Shown one piece after another: positions 52,980 through 61,072 of a DNA stretch of 64,000 nt (positions are counted from its first letter, which is position 1; every line of letters starts with the position of its first letter). Under the pieces are notes generated by a model that did no database searches, was not told where the DNA came from, and was given only the letters and a program-made list of their open reading frames with translations. The position numbers and the translations under genes were made by a program. The stretch comes from Coprococcus_C hominis (GTDB lineage: Bacteria; Bacillota; Clostridia; Lachnospirales; Lachnospiraceae), in NCBI RefSeq assembly GCF_020687505.1, contig NZ_JAJEQT010000008.1. One strand, 5' to 3'.

Positions 52980-53651
52980 TTACTCAAACAATCTCATCAA
53001 TACATCATAGACTTCCTTCGCCACCGCCAGTTTGTACATTAACCTGCTTGGTTGCTGTGGAATCTCGACAACATAGGACCTAACAGTACCTTTCAGGCTT
53101 ATCGCAAAATAAACCTGTCCGGGAACCGATGCATCCGCATTGTCCGGATCCGTATTTCCCATCGTTCCGGTGACACCGATTCCGATGTCCGCACCATACA
53201 TATTCGCGCAGGCGGTCGCCATGGCTTCCGCTGTCTCCTTCGAATACACCGTATACTTATGAATCACCTCAGCGGACACACCCTGCATGATCTTCGTCTC
53301 ATTGCTATATGTAATGCTCGCACCTTTGAAGATGGCAGATGCCCCTTCTGTATCCGTAATCAGAGACGCAATCTGTCCGGCAGTCGCACTCTCCATCGTC
53401 GTGATCGACATGTTCCATTCGATCAGAAGTTCTGTCAATTTACGATAGTCTTGGCGGATATCTTTTTCCACATATTTTTTCTTGACTGGACGAACCTTCG
53501 GTTCTTTCTTCTTGTCTGTTTTTTCCTTTTTTGCATTCTCCTGCTTCTCTGTGTCTGGATTCTGCAAGAGTTTTGCTTCCTCACAGTATGGGCAAACTTT
53601 GTATCTGTCTCCGTTATAAAAATGATCATTTTCACATTTTCTGATATTCAT
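52980..53651 (-). CDS. CinA-like amidohydrolase with N-terminal zinc ribbon
   Basis: About 223 residues. N-terminal zinc ribbon-like part (MNIRKCENDHFYNGDRYKVCPYCEEA) and a Lys/Glu-rich linker (30-65), then a CinA C-terminal (PncC, nicotinamide-nucleotide amidase) domain: ESATAGQIASLI, FKGASITYSNETKIMQGV, GADIGIGVTGTMG, GQVYFAI. PncC recycles NMN; the usual SCTGG motif reads SATAG here, so activity is uncertain. The ATG at 53651 has GAGG 8 bases upstream. Confidence 0.82.
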   Translation of the reverse strand: MNIRKCENDHFYNGDRYKVCPYCEEAKLLQNPDTEKQENAKKEKTDKKKEPKVRPVKKKYVEKDIRQDYRKLTELLIEWNMSITTMESATAGQIASLITDTEGASAIFKGASITYSNETKIMQGVSAEVIHKYTVYSKETAEAMATACANMYGADIGIGVTGTMGNTDPDNADASVPGQVYFAISLKGTVRSYVVEIPQQPSRLMYKLAVAKEVYDVLMRLFE

Positions 53652-53792
53652 AATTTTAACCTCGATTATGTTATTCATTTGAAAATTATCTTTATTATAA
53701 CGTAAGTGCAGTAAAATAACCAGATGGATATGAATTTATAATACTATAAAATATTACATAATCATAACTACCAACTTTCCTTTAAAGAGCCT

Positions 53793-53942
53793 CTATTTAT
53801 TTACCTTGCTGTCTGTAATTGATTTCGTATATATTCTTCCTATATCCGCTCGTATTTGCCGATATATAATTTTTCTTCTCGGTGCAAATACAATATGATA
53901 CTTACATTCCCACGTGGTATGTGCTAAACTGTTTTTGTCCAT
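53793..53942 (-). pseudogene. tnpA: IS200/IS605 TnpA N-terminal fragment
   Basis: 49 residues beginning MDKNSLAHTTWECKYHIVFA, the typical start of TnpA of the IS200 family (the His-hydrophobic-His part of the full protein is missing). After RADIGRIYTK the frame leaves the family and stops, so about two thirds of the ~130-150 residue transposase is gone. GGAG precedes the ATG. Confidence 0.85.
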
Positions 53943-54060
53943 TTGGATATCTCCTTGATATTTTTAGTGCGGTTGGTGAACCTACACTTTATATTATCAT
54001 GGAGGTTTCTTTACTTGAAGCTAAAGCTCACTGGGAACCACCTGCATAGCAGGTGGTTTA
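53793..54060 (-). mobile_element. IS200-like element remnant
   Basis: The tnpA fragment plus its upstream left end, including the perfect hairpin AACCACCTGC/GCAGGTGGTT at 54036-54058 with a small ATA loop, the kind of subterminal stem-loop bound by TnpA. No right end is visible. The 53652-53792 stretch contains no gene. Confidence 0.75.
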
Positions 54061-54081
54061 TTTTTCTGTCTATACAACCAA

Positions 54082-54111
54082 AAACTCCCCATTACGTCAA
54101 ATGGGGAGTTT
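54082..54111 (-). terminator. Terminator between the 99-aa gene and the IS remnant
   Basis: Perfect 12-bp stem AAACTCCCCATT/AATGGGGAGTTT with a six-base loop and a T run on the minus strand (a T/A run also on the plus strand). Confidence 0.88.
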
Positions 54112-54122
54112 CCTTATTTTTG

Positions 54123-54422
54123 TTACCCAAAATGTTTTTTATTTTCTTCCAGAGTATCCTCTAATTGATTCTGAAAAGACCGAATTATCATTTCACTATC
54201 CAAAGACAAGTTTTCTGATGTCTCCTGCATTTTTAGATAAAATTCTGTCAATTTTTCACAATTCTGAATTAATTTGCTATACAAACTCTGTTTATCTGGC
54301 GGTGCAATTTTTTTTGCTCTTTTTAGTTTCTCATTCAAAGTGTCCATAAGTCGCAGTTTATTTTTAAATTCATAACTAATCTCCTGTAACTCACACACAT
54401 TAAAAAAAACTTTCTTTGCCAT
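54123..54422 (-). CDS. Hypothetical helical protein, 99 aa
   Basis: Wholly helical and charged (ISYEFKNKLRLMDTLNEKLKRAKK; KLIQNCEKLTEFYLKMQETSENL). Helix-turn-helix length recalls WXG100-type secreted proteins, but no WXG motif is present and no secretion genes are nearby, so the function is left open. Its ATG overlaps the stop of a decayed small ORF (TAATG), itself downstream of a LytTR regulator, indicating one operon that ends at the terminator just below. Confidence 0.6.
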   Translation of the reverse strand: MAKKVFFNVCELQEISYEFKNKLRLMDTLNEKLKRAKKIAPPDKQSLYSKLIQNCEKLTEFYLKMQETSENLSLDSEMIIRSFQNQLEDTLEENKKHFG

Positions 54423-54534
54423 TATTTTACAAACTCAGCAACAGCGGCAGCTGCCTTCAGTCCTTCTACTGCAACTTTAAATCCTGCCTTTGCCTCTTCA
54501 ACACCTGTCCCGATTTCTGAACAAACTCATCCAT
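54422..54534 (-). pseudogene. Frameshifted small ORF between LytTR and the 99-aa gene
   Basis: An ATG frame begins MDEFVQKSGQ and stops early. A second frame from about 54519 reads SEIGTGVEEAKAGFKVAVEG, then an Ala-rich stretch ending AEFVK, and its stop forms TAATG with the next gene. A single base inserted near 54518 would join them into a peptide of about 40 residues. It looks like a small secreted or membrane-active peptide gene, now broken or read by frameshifting. Confidence 0.4.
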
Positions 54535-54554
54535 ATCACTGAGTGTAGCTATAT

Positions 54555-54899
54555 TTATTCCATAACCATCTTCCTCAACTCCCCATAATACCTCCGGCTC
54601 ACTGGAACCTCTATCTTCCCACACTTTATAGATGTACGGCTTATTTTCGATATATCTGCCATGCGAACCATAAAGCTCTGATGCACACGGACAAATCCAT
54701 TATTGACCAGTTTCTCCTCAATATCGGAAATCTTCGAATAAAATGTCATCTCTCCACACCCCAGATGCAAGACGATTTTCCGTCCTCTGCTCTCTACATA
54801 TTCTATAGATGCAATCGGGATTGTCCTCTTTTTCCGATTGATAATTGTCTCCAAATAACGGCCTTTTTCCCTTACTGACTCCACATTATTTTCAACCAT
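54555..54899 (-). CDS. Stand-alone LytTR DNA-binding protein
   Basis: About 114 residues, essentially only a LytTR domain: RTIPIASIEYVESRGRKIVL, then GEMTFYSKISDIEEKL, FVRVHQSFMVRMADISKI and PVSRRYYGELRKMV. No receiver or membrane domain. A GTG at 54908 is an alternative start. Such short LytTR proteins often control bacteriocin or competence-like peptides. Paired direct repeats of TTTTTACATA (54946-54955 and 54969-54978, 23 bases apart) upstream fit the two-turn spacing of LytTR sites. Confidence 0.82.
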   Translation of the reverse strand: MVENNVESVREKGRYLETIINRKKRTIPIASIEYVESRGRKIVLHLGCGEMTFYSKISDIEEKLVNNGFVRVHQSFMVRMADISKISRTSIKCGKIEVPVSRRYYGELRKMVME

Positions 54900-55057
54900 A
54901 TTACACACTCTCTCCTAAATGTTTTATCCTTCGCAAATCTATTTATTTTTACATAAATAATCTGTCATTTTTTACATAATAGCACATAAATTTTTGTTTT
55001 TTCGCGTTCATGCATAATTGGTGCGTATTCCGTCAAAATTGGTTTTTTTGCCTGTTT

Positions 55058-55327
55058 TTACTCCTCTTTTTTGCTCTGTTTATACACCTGATTGATCCCC
55101 GTAGACGCAAATCCAGACATAATTCCAACTGAGATTGCCGTAATAATATCCTCTGCCGGGAAGCTCTTCATTACATACATAGCAGGCACCGCAACGATTC
55201 CTCCCACGATGCCAACAATCACCGGAATCGTCTTATCGCTGATCTTCTTGCTCGCCTTACACCCGATTCCAACCAGATAACAAATGATCACAATCGGCAG
55301 CACCGTTACATAACTTGAAATATCCAT
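55058..55327 (-). CDS. Phage holin
   Basis: 89 residues, three hydrophobic segments (about 6-24, 32-52, 60-80) and a charged C-terminus (NQVYKQSKKEE). ASKKISDKTIPVIVGIVGG and IMSGFASTGIN match the clostridial phage holin family (Phage_holin_5_2-like). GGAG lies 5 bases before the ATG. No endolysin gene follows; the next gene is the LytTR regulator, so the lysis module looks incomplete. Confidence 0.78.
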   Translation of the reverse strand: MDISSYVTVLPIVIICYLVGIGCKASKKISDKTIPVIVGIVGGIVAVPAMYVMKSFPAEDIITAISVGIMSGFASTGINQVYKQSKKEE

Positions 55328-55437
55328 CTTTTCTCCGCAAACATTCTCTTATACTATTTCTATGTCACGTCCGTTCAGATTGACAACAAAACAATCTGCT
55401 ATTGAGATATTTTCTTATGTAACCGTAGAAAATATAT

Positions 55438-55466
55438 TTGACGCTCATTTCGGACAACTATATAAT
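55438..55466 (+). promoter_or_regulatory. Promoter of the CobW-like gene
   Basis: TTGACG (55438-55443) and TATAAT (55461-55466) with a 17-base spacer on the plus strand, about 85 bases before the start codon. Confidence 0.75.
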
Positions 55467-55551
55467 GAACTTGATTTTAGAAACACCATGAACAACAGCA
55501 TAAAAATATAAATCTGCAAATTACACATTTCTTGAAAAGGAGATTATAAAA

Positions 55552-56499
55552 ATGATAAAAATAGATTTAATTACCGGATTCTTAGGTTCCGGCAAAACAA
55601 CTTTTATAAAAAAATACGCCACCTACTTGCTGCAACAGGGAATGAACATCGGCATCCTCGAAAATGATTTTGGAGCCGTGAATGTTGATGCCATGCTGTT
55701 GCAGGATATCTTAGGTGATCACTGTACATTGGAAATGGTTGCAGGTGGCTGTGATGCCGACTGCCACCGCCGCCGGTTCAAGACGAAGCTGATCGCTATG
55801 GGCATGTGCGGCTACGATCGTGTCCTTGTAGAGCCATCCGGTATCTTCGATATGGACGAATTTTTCGATGCATTACACGAATCCCCCCTCGACCGCTGGT
55901 ATGAAATCGGAAATGTAATTACCATCGTAGATGCCGATCTGGAACAGACATTATCCCAATCTTCCCGTTATCTTCTCGCGTCACAGGTAGCACAGGCTGG
56001 TGCCCTTTTATACAGTCATGTTCAGGAAGTAAGCCCGGAGAAACTTATCTCTACCAAAAACTATGTAGACCAATCCTTTGAGATTCTCCATACTGAAAAG
56101 AAACCAACTCCTTCTATTACAATAGAAAAAAACTGGGATGATTTAACCGATGCAGATTTCAAAGCCATCCTTTCCTCTGGCTATCATTCCGCAGATTACG
56201 CCAAATTATGGTTTGATGATAAGAAAACATACGACAGCTTATATTTTATGAATATGGATTTCACAGAAGAATTTCTGAAAGAGTCCTGCGAAAAAATCTT
56301 AAATGATCCTGCATGTGGAAAAGTATTTCGAATCAAGGGATTTCAGAAACTCTCTGATGGATCGTGGATTTCCCTCAACGTTACGCATCAAAAAACAGAA
56401 ATTCAGCCAATTCCAAATGGTCAGGCAATCTTAATCGTCATTGGAGAAGGACTGAACCAGGCATCCATTGAAGGGTATTGGGGAAAGTCAAATATTTAA
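55552..56499 (+). CDS. CobW/COG0523-like GTPase, divergent
   Basis: 315 residues of the G3E GTPase family: Walker A TGFLGSGKTTFIKK, ILENDFGAVNVDAMLL (switch region), VEPSGIFDMDEF and IVDAD are conserved. Two hallmarks differ: the metal-binding CxCC is replaced by GGCDADC, and no clear NKxD guanine motif is seen where VQEVSPEKL stands. The C-terminal CobW domain is present (KVFRIKGFQKL). AAGGAG precedes the ATG, and the gene has its own promoter. It stands opposite to all neighbours, between the tail genes and the holin. Confidence 0.82.
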   Translation: MIKIDLITGFLGSGKTTFIKKYATYLLQQGMNIGILENDFGAVNVDAMLLQDILGDHCTLEMVAGGCDADCHRRRFKTKLIAMGMCGYDRVLVEPSGIFDMDEFFDALHESPLDRWYEIGNVITIVDADLEQTLSQSSRYLLASQVAQAGALLYSHVQEVSPEKLISTKNYVDQSFEILHTEKKPTPSITIEKNWDDLTDADFKAILSSGYHSADYAKLWFDDKKTYDSLYFMNMDFTEEFLKESCEKILNDPACGKVFRIKGFQKLSDGSWISLNVTHQKTEIQPIPNGQAILIVIGEGLNQASIEGYWGKSNI

Positions 56500-56562
56500 T
56501 TCTGTTTTCATAATTTCTGCACACCTTTTGCACACCTAAGTGATTTTCAACCATTAAAAAAC

Positions 56563-56596
56563 GGCGGAAACCCCTTGATTCTACGTGGTTTCCGCC
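56563..56596 (-). terminator. Terminator of the phage tail operon
   Basis: Perfect 10-bp stem GGCGGAAACC/GGTTTCCGCC with a 14-base loop; followed on the minus strand by GTTTTTT. It lies downstream of the last tail gene and faces the CobW gene. Confidence 0.88.
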
Positions 56597-56750
56597 AAAT
56601 AAAAAAGATGCCCAGAGCCAGCGTTTCCCTTTCTTCCTATTATAATGCACATATATGCAAATGTACGAAAATAAGCCGTTTTTTAACAATTCTCAATACA
56701 CGATCTATGCATATATGCGCACTTTTTTTGCACACCTGCTGCACACCAAC

Positions 56751-58082
56751 TCACTCTTGTTGAATCGTATATGTCACTTTCATAGTCTTATCTGCCGTCT
56801 TTGTAACTGGCTTGTCCAGGTTGCTGATTGTTGCCAAATAGTTTTTCAGATAAGTGGTATATATTCTTCCGGAGTCATTTACAGTCATTTTATTTATTCC
56901 ATTATTTATTATATACGGACGGGAACTATCATATTGCTTTAACTTTGACAATTTCATGCTTTTTGTTATACAATCAAATATAGCAATACGATTATTATTC
57001 GTCACATAGATTTTTCCGTTGCTATTTGCTATTTTGTTCAGATATATATAATCCATTTGTGTTTCATATTCATGCACATCTGTCGGATTTTTGGTATTGA
57101 TCTCGTACAGTTTTTTGTTACCGTCACTTATGTATATATATTCATTATATGCATCTATTCCACCATCATTATACCAATTTGTCTGTGTGTTATTAGTTAT
57201 ATCAATCCGTTGCATTGTCATGTTCGTTATATCTAGTTTGAAGACTTGTAATGTTTTATTCTTATACGTTATACCTTTGTTTATGAAATAAATATATCTC
57301 CCATCGTTACATGTGCGACTCAAAGTTGACAATCCGTCAATCTCCAGATCGATTTGTTCATAGCTGATTTTATTTATGTCTTGCGTTTTATTTCTTTCTA
57401 TATTAAACGGACTAAATGTTGATATCTCTGATGCATATTTATATACCTTAAACTTGTTAGCACTTAAACTTCCACCATAGATATACTGAGAGTCTATATA
57501 GAAAGTGGTTATTCCATCTATCGGTTCTCTTGCATTGCACAGATTGTAACTTCCATCTATATATTTGTTAACATTTGTAGGCTCACTTATACCAGCATCT
57601 CCAAACCCACATAGTCCCATGTCTCTATGTGTTAATGCTGCAGCCGCAATCACACCATTCGCCTGGTTGGTTGTCCAGTCGTATACATATGTCATTTTTT
57701 TGCTTGGCCAGTCAGCTACACTTTCTTCCTGATTATAGCTCCCCTGCGTCAACGCCTCATCAGCATTTGCTACATTAAATGCACCACAAGCCGTAGCCTC
57801 TATTCCGCCCGGCAATGTTGTTGCATCATCAGGTATTTCTTTGTCTGTCAAGACTATACCTCCGAACGCAACCTCTGTTGTTGGACATAATTCGTCCATT
57901 ACTTTTCCAATGTTTAGATAATATCCATTATTGCTGAACATTTTCTCTAATGCAGCTGTCATATGATTGTCATGCTCAATCACTTCGGTCTCTCTGCATC
58001 CCCGAAGTTCCAGGCGTACATGTCCGTGAAACTTCGGTACCTGAATTTTGTTGATGTAAATATTTTTAAGTGCTGATTCCAT
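56751..58082 (-). CDS. Phage tail-associated protein with repeat-like C-terminus
   Basis: About 443 residues. The first ~170 residues contain a domain with DWTTNQANGVIAAAALTHRD-like text typical of phage virion proteins. The rest has beta-rich repeats (YIYGGSLSANKFKVYKY; YIYFINKGITYKNKTLQVFKL; YIYISDGNKKLYEINTK) like a beta-propeller. Likely a tail fibre or receptor-related protein. The ATG at 58082 has GAGGAGG 7 bases upstream and lies just after the preceding stop. AT-richer than the host genes. Confidence 0.7.
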   Translation of the reverse strand: MESALKNIYINKIQVPKFHGHVRLELRGCRETEVIEHDNHMTAALEKMFSNNGYYLNIGKVMDELCPTTEVAFGGIVLTDKEIPDDATTLPGGIEATACGAFNVANADEALTQGSYNQEESVADWPSKKMTYVYDWTTNQANGVIAAAALTHRDMGLCGFGDAGISEPTNVNKYIDGSYNLCNAREPIDGITTFYIDSQYIYGGSLSANKFKVYKYASEISTFSPFNIERNKTQDINKISYEQIDLEIDGLSTLSRTCNDGRYIYFINKGITYKNKTLQVFKLDITNMTMQRIDITNNTQTNWYNDGGIDAYNEYIYISDGNKKLYEINTKNPTDVHEYETQMDYIYLNKIANSNGKIYVTNNNRIAIFDCITKSMKLSKLKQYDSSRPYIINNGINKMTVNDSGRIYTTYLKNYLATISNLDKPVTKTADKTMKVTYTIQQE

Positions 58083-58083
58083 C

Positions 58084-60537
58084 TTATTCCTCCTCATTTT
58101 TAAATTGATACTGAAACTCTGTCAAACTATCTGTTACTGTCGATACTATGAATGCAATTGTAAGTATCTTTGATTGTCCTACACTCTCATATGCCTGTAA
58201 CATACTTCCTTCTAATGCATCCGTCAATATTTCTTCTTCTGTCCATGTCATACCTGCATCATAGGATAGCTTAACATTTATACCTTCATGGATTGCTGTT
58301 GCTCCGGTAATTCCATAGATACTTACATCCGACATATCACAAGTTGCCTGTATGATCTGTGGATGCGGTACCGCTTTGATCGTAATCATTGTATCTTGGA
58401 TCGTGTCAGTTGCAGTCGTCCATTTGTATATCTTCGGTGATTCTAATTGCAAGATATAGTCCGATGCTGGTGCTGTATCTAACCCATGTGTCTCGAAATC
58501 TGCTGCCCGCAAGGTATCACCCGAAAGAATTATTTCGCTTACTACATTATCCTGAATCGTATAATATTTGTCTTCCGACCAGAGCAGATACTTCACAACC
58601 TGTTCTGTATCTCCATTCTCACTCACGGAATTGAGCACATCACTAACAATGGCACTCTGGATTGATTCAAATTCTGTCGAATCTAATTTGACGACATTCA
58701 TCATGCCACGGTCTATGCTTTCGTTCGTCGATTTGTTGACAAATGTGCTCGCAAGCTTGAACATGTTTTCATCAATCGTCACATATCTGGAAGAGTATGT
58801 GCATTCGCTTTCGGTCGTGAACGTCCAGCTTGCAATGCCCCATCGGATTTCTGTCTTTTCCAGCAAGTTTCCAACCGATATCTGATTCAGCACCTGAATT
58901 GTCTGAAGCTGTTCCTCCACCACATTCCGTTCCACATCAATCAGTCCTGCAATAACTGTACATGTCAGAGCCTTTGATACTTCTATTGCATCCTTCAAGG
59001 CAATCTGCGTAAGCTTCTCTTCCAGTGTGATAAATCCATCCCATTCGACTGTACCAACCAATCCTTGACCATAGATAACCGCACGTACCGCTCCTTGGGC
59101 TATCGCAATGCTTCCACCAGTGATATTCAGCTTCACCAGCCATCGATTGATAGAGTTTTCTTCAATCATAAGCATATACATCAAACTCAGTATATGCTTT
59201 CCGTTTTTCCATGTCTCTGTCGGATTATATCCTATGATTGTTACTTCATTCAGCGTGTATTCAATAGTTCCGATCACATCCGCTTCCGTCGCTGTTGCTT
59301 CAAGCAGGATTTCCGCCTGAAAAAGCACTCCAATCGATACGGACGATGTAAAGCGGATATCGATAATTGCTTTAGATTCACCATCACCGATCTGGATTGC
59401 ACTCGCATTCTCATAATTAAAAAATAATATCTCATTTGTTGATACGTTATTCCGCAGCCCTTCCAGATTCTTATCCGTCTTGCTCTTCGCTGTCGCAAGC
59501 GCCGGATCCGATCCAAAGCCGGTGATCTTATATCCTCCGTTGAATGTATAATCATACATCATCACACATCCAAGCTTTCCCGGAGCAATACCATCCGTGC
59601 ACCGGATGATATCGCCAAGGTCATACATGGCACCACAAAGACAGCTTGTCTCAAACGGCACATAGTCAATCTGCAAAAGTGCTGTCAACACCGCACGCCG
59701 TATCTGTTCCTTATAGCTGTCAACACCATATTGCAGGAATGGATTGGAGCCAAGATTGTATGTCAGATAATTGTCCGGATCCGAACCGTAATAGCTTGTA
59801 GTATCGTCTGCCATATTCACGCACGACAGACCGGAATAACGCGTCTCAAACTTGCTGAATTTCGATCCAGTAAACCGGTTATGGTTCGTAAGTGTATCGA
59901 CTACATTCTGTGTGTAGCTTCGGAGTACAAGCTTTCCTTCACGGTCCATCGTCGCAATTGTACCTGTTGCCTGTGCCACCCAAAACACAAAATCCTGCCA
60001 TGTCTCGATATCATTCTCTGTATACAGTGAAAGGCTCTCTGTACCGTTCGGAAGTGCATCTACCTCCGCCTGCGTCATGCCAAGCTCCGCCTCGCAGGTT
60101 GTACATGCTAACGTAAGCAGCTCATATGGTGTTCCAATCGTGATATCAACGCTACAAGACCGATTGAAGCGAGCCATGTTGTCGTATGCTGTGATATCAA
60201 CGCCATACTCTGTGTCATTTGCTTCTGATACTGTATAGACGCCAAGCGGTACATCTTCCCATGCAGTACCGTCAATCAAGAGTCCTTCTGAGACTATAAT
60301 CTGTGCATTCGTCCAGTCCGGCACCTGCAGATCCGGCTTGAATGTGCATTTTAATTCTCCAATATACACAGAGCCGATCTTGACATCGTTCTGCTCGCTG
60401 CACTGATTCGTTATCGTGAAAGAACCGCTTAATATGTCATGATTGGTAAATGCAATCTTATTTACTGTTCCGGTCAGGCGGAACGTCTGTACTTTTCTTT
60501 TTGTTTGTTTCAGATATTCTTCTGATACCTGATACAT
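58084..60537 (-). CDS. Phage tail tip/baseplate protein
   Basis: 817 residues. The N-terminal ~350 residues (TFRLTGTVNKIAFTNHDILSGSFTI; VPLGVYTVSEANDTEYGVDITAYDNMARFN; YDLGDIIRCTDG) resemble the tail-associated/siphophage hub proteins of clostridial prophages; the C-terminal half is beta-rich. It would lie at the tail end between the distal tail protein and the fibre. It is separated from the upstream gene by a hairpin-repeat block. Confidence 0.75.
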   Translation of the reverse strand: MYQVSEEYLKQTKRKVQTFRLTGTVNKIAFTNHDILSGSFTITNQCSEQNDVKIGSVYIGELKCTFKPDLQVPDWTNAQIIVSEGLLIDGTAWEDVPLGVYTVSEANDTEYGVDITAYDNMARFNRSCSVDITIGTPYELLTLACTTCEAELGMTQAEVDALPNGTESLSLYTENDIETWQDFVFWVAQATGTIATMDREGKLVLRSYTQNVVDTLTNHNRFTGSKFSKFETRYSGLSCVNMADDTTSYYGSDPDNYLTYNLGSNPFLQYGVDSYKEQIRRAVLTALLQIDYVPFETSCLCGAMYDLGDIIRCTDGIAPGKLGCVMMYDYTFNGGYKITGFGSDPALATAKSKTDKNLEGLRNNVSTNEILFFNYENASAIQIGDGESKAIIDIRFTSSVSIGVLFQAEILLEATATEADVIGTIEYTLNEVTIIGYNPTETWKNGKHILSLMYMLMIEENSINRWLVKLNITGGSIAIAQGAVRAVIYGQGLVGTVEWDGFITLEEKLTQIALKDAIEVSKALTCTVIAGLIDVERNVVEEQLQTIQVLNQISVGNLLEKTEIRWGIASWTFTTESECTYSSRYVTIDENMFKLASTFVNKSTNESIDRGMMNVVKLDSTEFESIQSAIVSDVLNSVSENGDTEQVVKYLLWSEDKYYTIQDNVVSEIILSGDTLRAADFETHGLDTAPASDYILQLESPKIYKWTTATDTIQDTMITIKAVPHPQIIQATCDMSDVSIYGITGATAIHEGINVKLSYDAGMTWTEEEILTDALEGSMLQAYESVGQSKILTIAFIVSTVTDSLTEFQYQFKNEEE

Positions 60538-60558
60538 GCTACCGCCTCCTCATATAAT

Positions 60559-60720
60559 ATGTATCGCCCCCTCACATTCTGGTAACACCACATCGCTTTC
60601 GCTCTGTGGTATATCATCGGACACATCCTAAATATGTGCTTTGCACATATGTGTCCTCCTCGTTCGGCGGCAAGTCGTCAGAAGCATCCTAAATCATTCA
60701 CTTCGTTCATGATGCTTCCT
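60559..60720. repeat. Array of variable-stem hairpin repeats in the tail operon
   Basis: Three hairpin units lie in tandem on the plus strand: ACCACA...TGTGGT (60587-60610); GGACAC-(ATCCTAA)-ATATGTGC-TTT-GCACATAT-GTGTCC (60619-60655); and, after CGTTCGGCGGCAAGTCGTCA, GAAGCAT-(CCTAA)-imperfect stem-ATGCTTC (60681-60718). It opens with TGTATCGCCCCCTCACATTC, like the copy at 24115-24189. Stems differ in sequence but keep the same design. Confidence 0.75.
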
Positions 60721-60724
60721 CCTC

Positions 60725-61072
60725 TTATAGCTCTTCCGCACTGAAAGATACCGTCCAATACCCTTGTGTGTTCTGGCTATATTCCGAATTCTTCTCCAGA
60801 TCGCAATCAATACTCTCAATCCTCACCGTATACTCCGCTTCATCAATCTGCAGTTTTACCGACTGCATATTCGCATATCCAAGCAGCTTGTTCTTCCATC
60901 TCGAAGATACCTGGAATTTCAACGAGCCGGAATACTTCCCGGCTCGCACGTCAATTGCAAGATCGTCTCCTGCTTCTGACTGAAATGTATTTGATACCTT
61001 GCTGAAGCTTTCTGAATAATCGATTGGATTTGGTACACGTTCGCCATTGATTTTTACATATTTGTTCAGCAT
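60725..61072 (-). CDS. Phage tail protein, DUF6711-like
   Basis: 115 residues, beta-rich. NKYVKINGERVPNPIDYSES and the ending TQGYWTVSFSAEEL match a family of small siphophage tail proteins (DUF6711) found between the tape measure and the tail tip gene. The start abuts the tape measure stop. Confidence 0.75.
   Translation of the reverse strand: MLNKYVKINGERVPNPIDYSESFSKVSNTFQSEAGDDLAIDVRAGKYSGSLKFQVSSRWKNKLLGYANMQSVKLQIDEAEYTVRIESIDCDLEKNSEYSQNTQGYWTVSFSAEEL

Noticed and set aside
54123..54422. Type VII (WXG100) secretion substrate
   Set aside because: Only helical length and charge agree. There is no WXG motif, and no FtsK/SpoIIIE-type ATPase or LXG toxin nearby.
56510..56760. Repeated GCACACC words suggesting a phage attachment site or integrase end
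   Set aside because: Three or more GCACACC words flank the terminator, but no integrase gene, tRNA gene or matching duplicate core can be seen in the window, so an att site cannot be supported.
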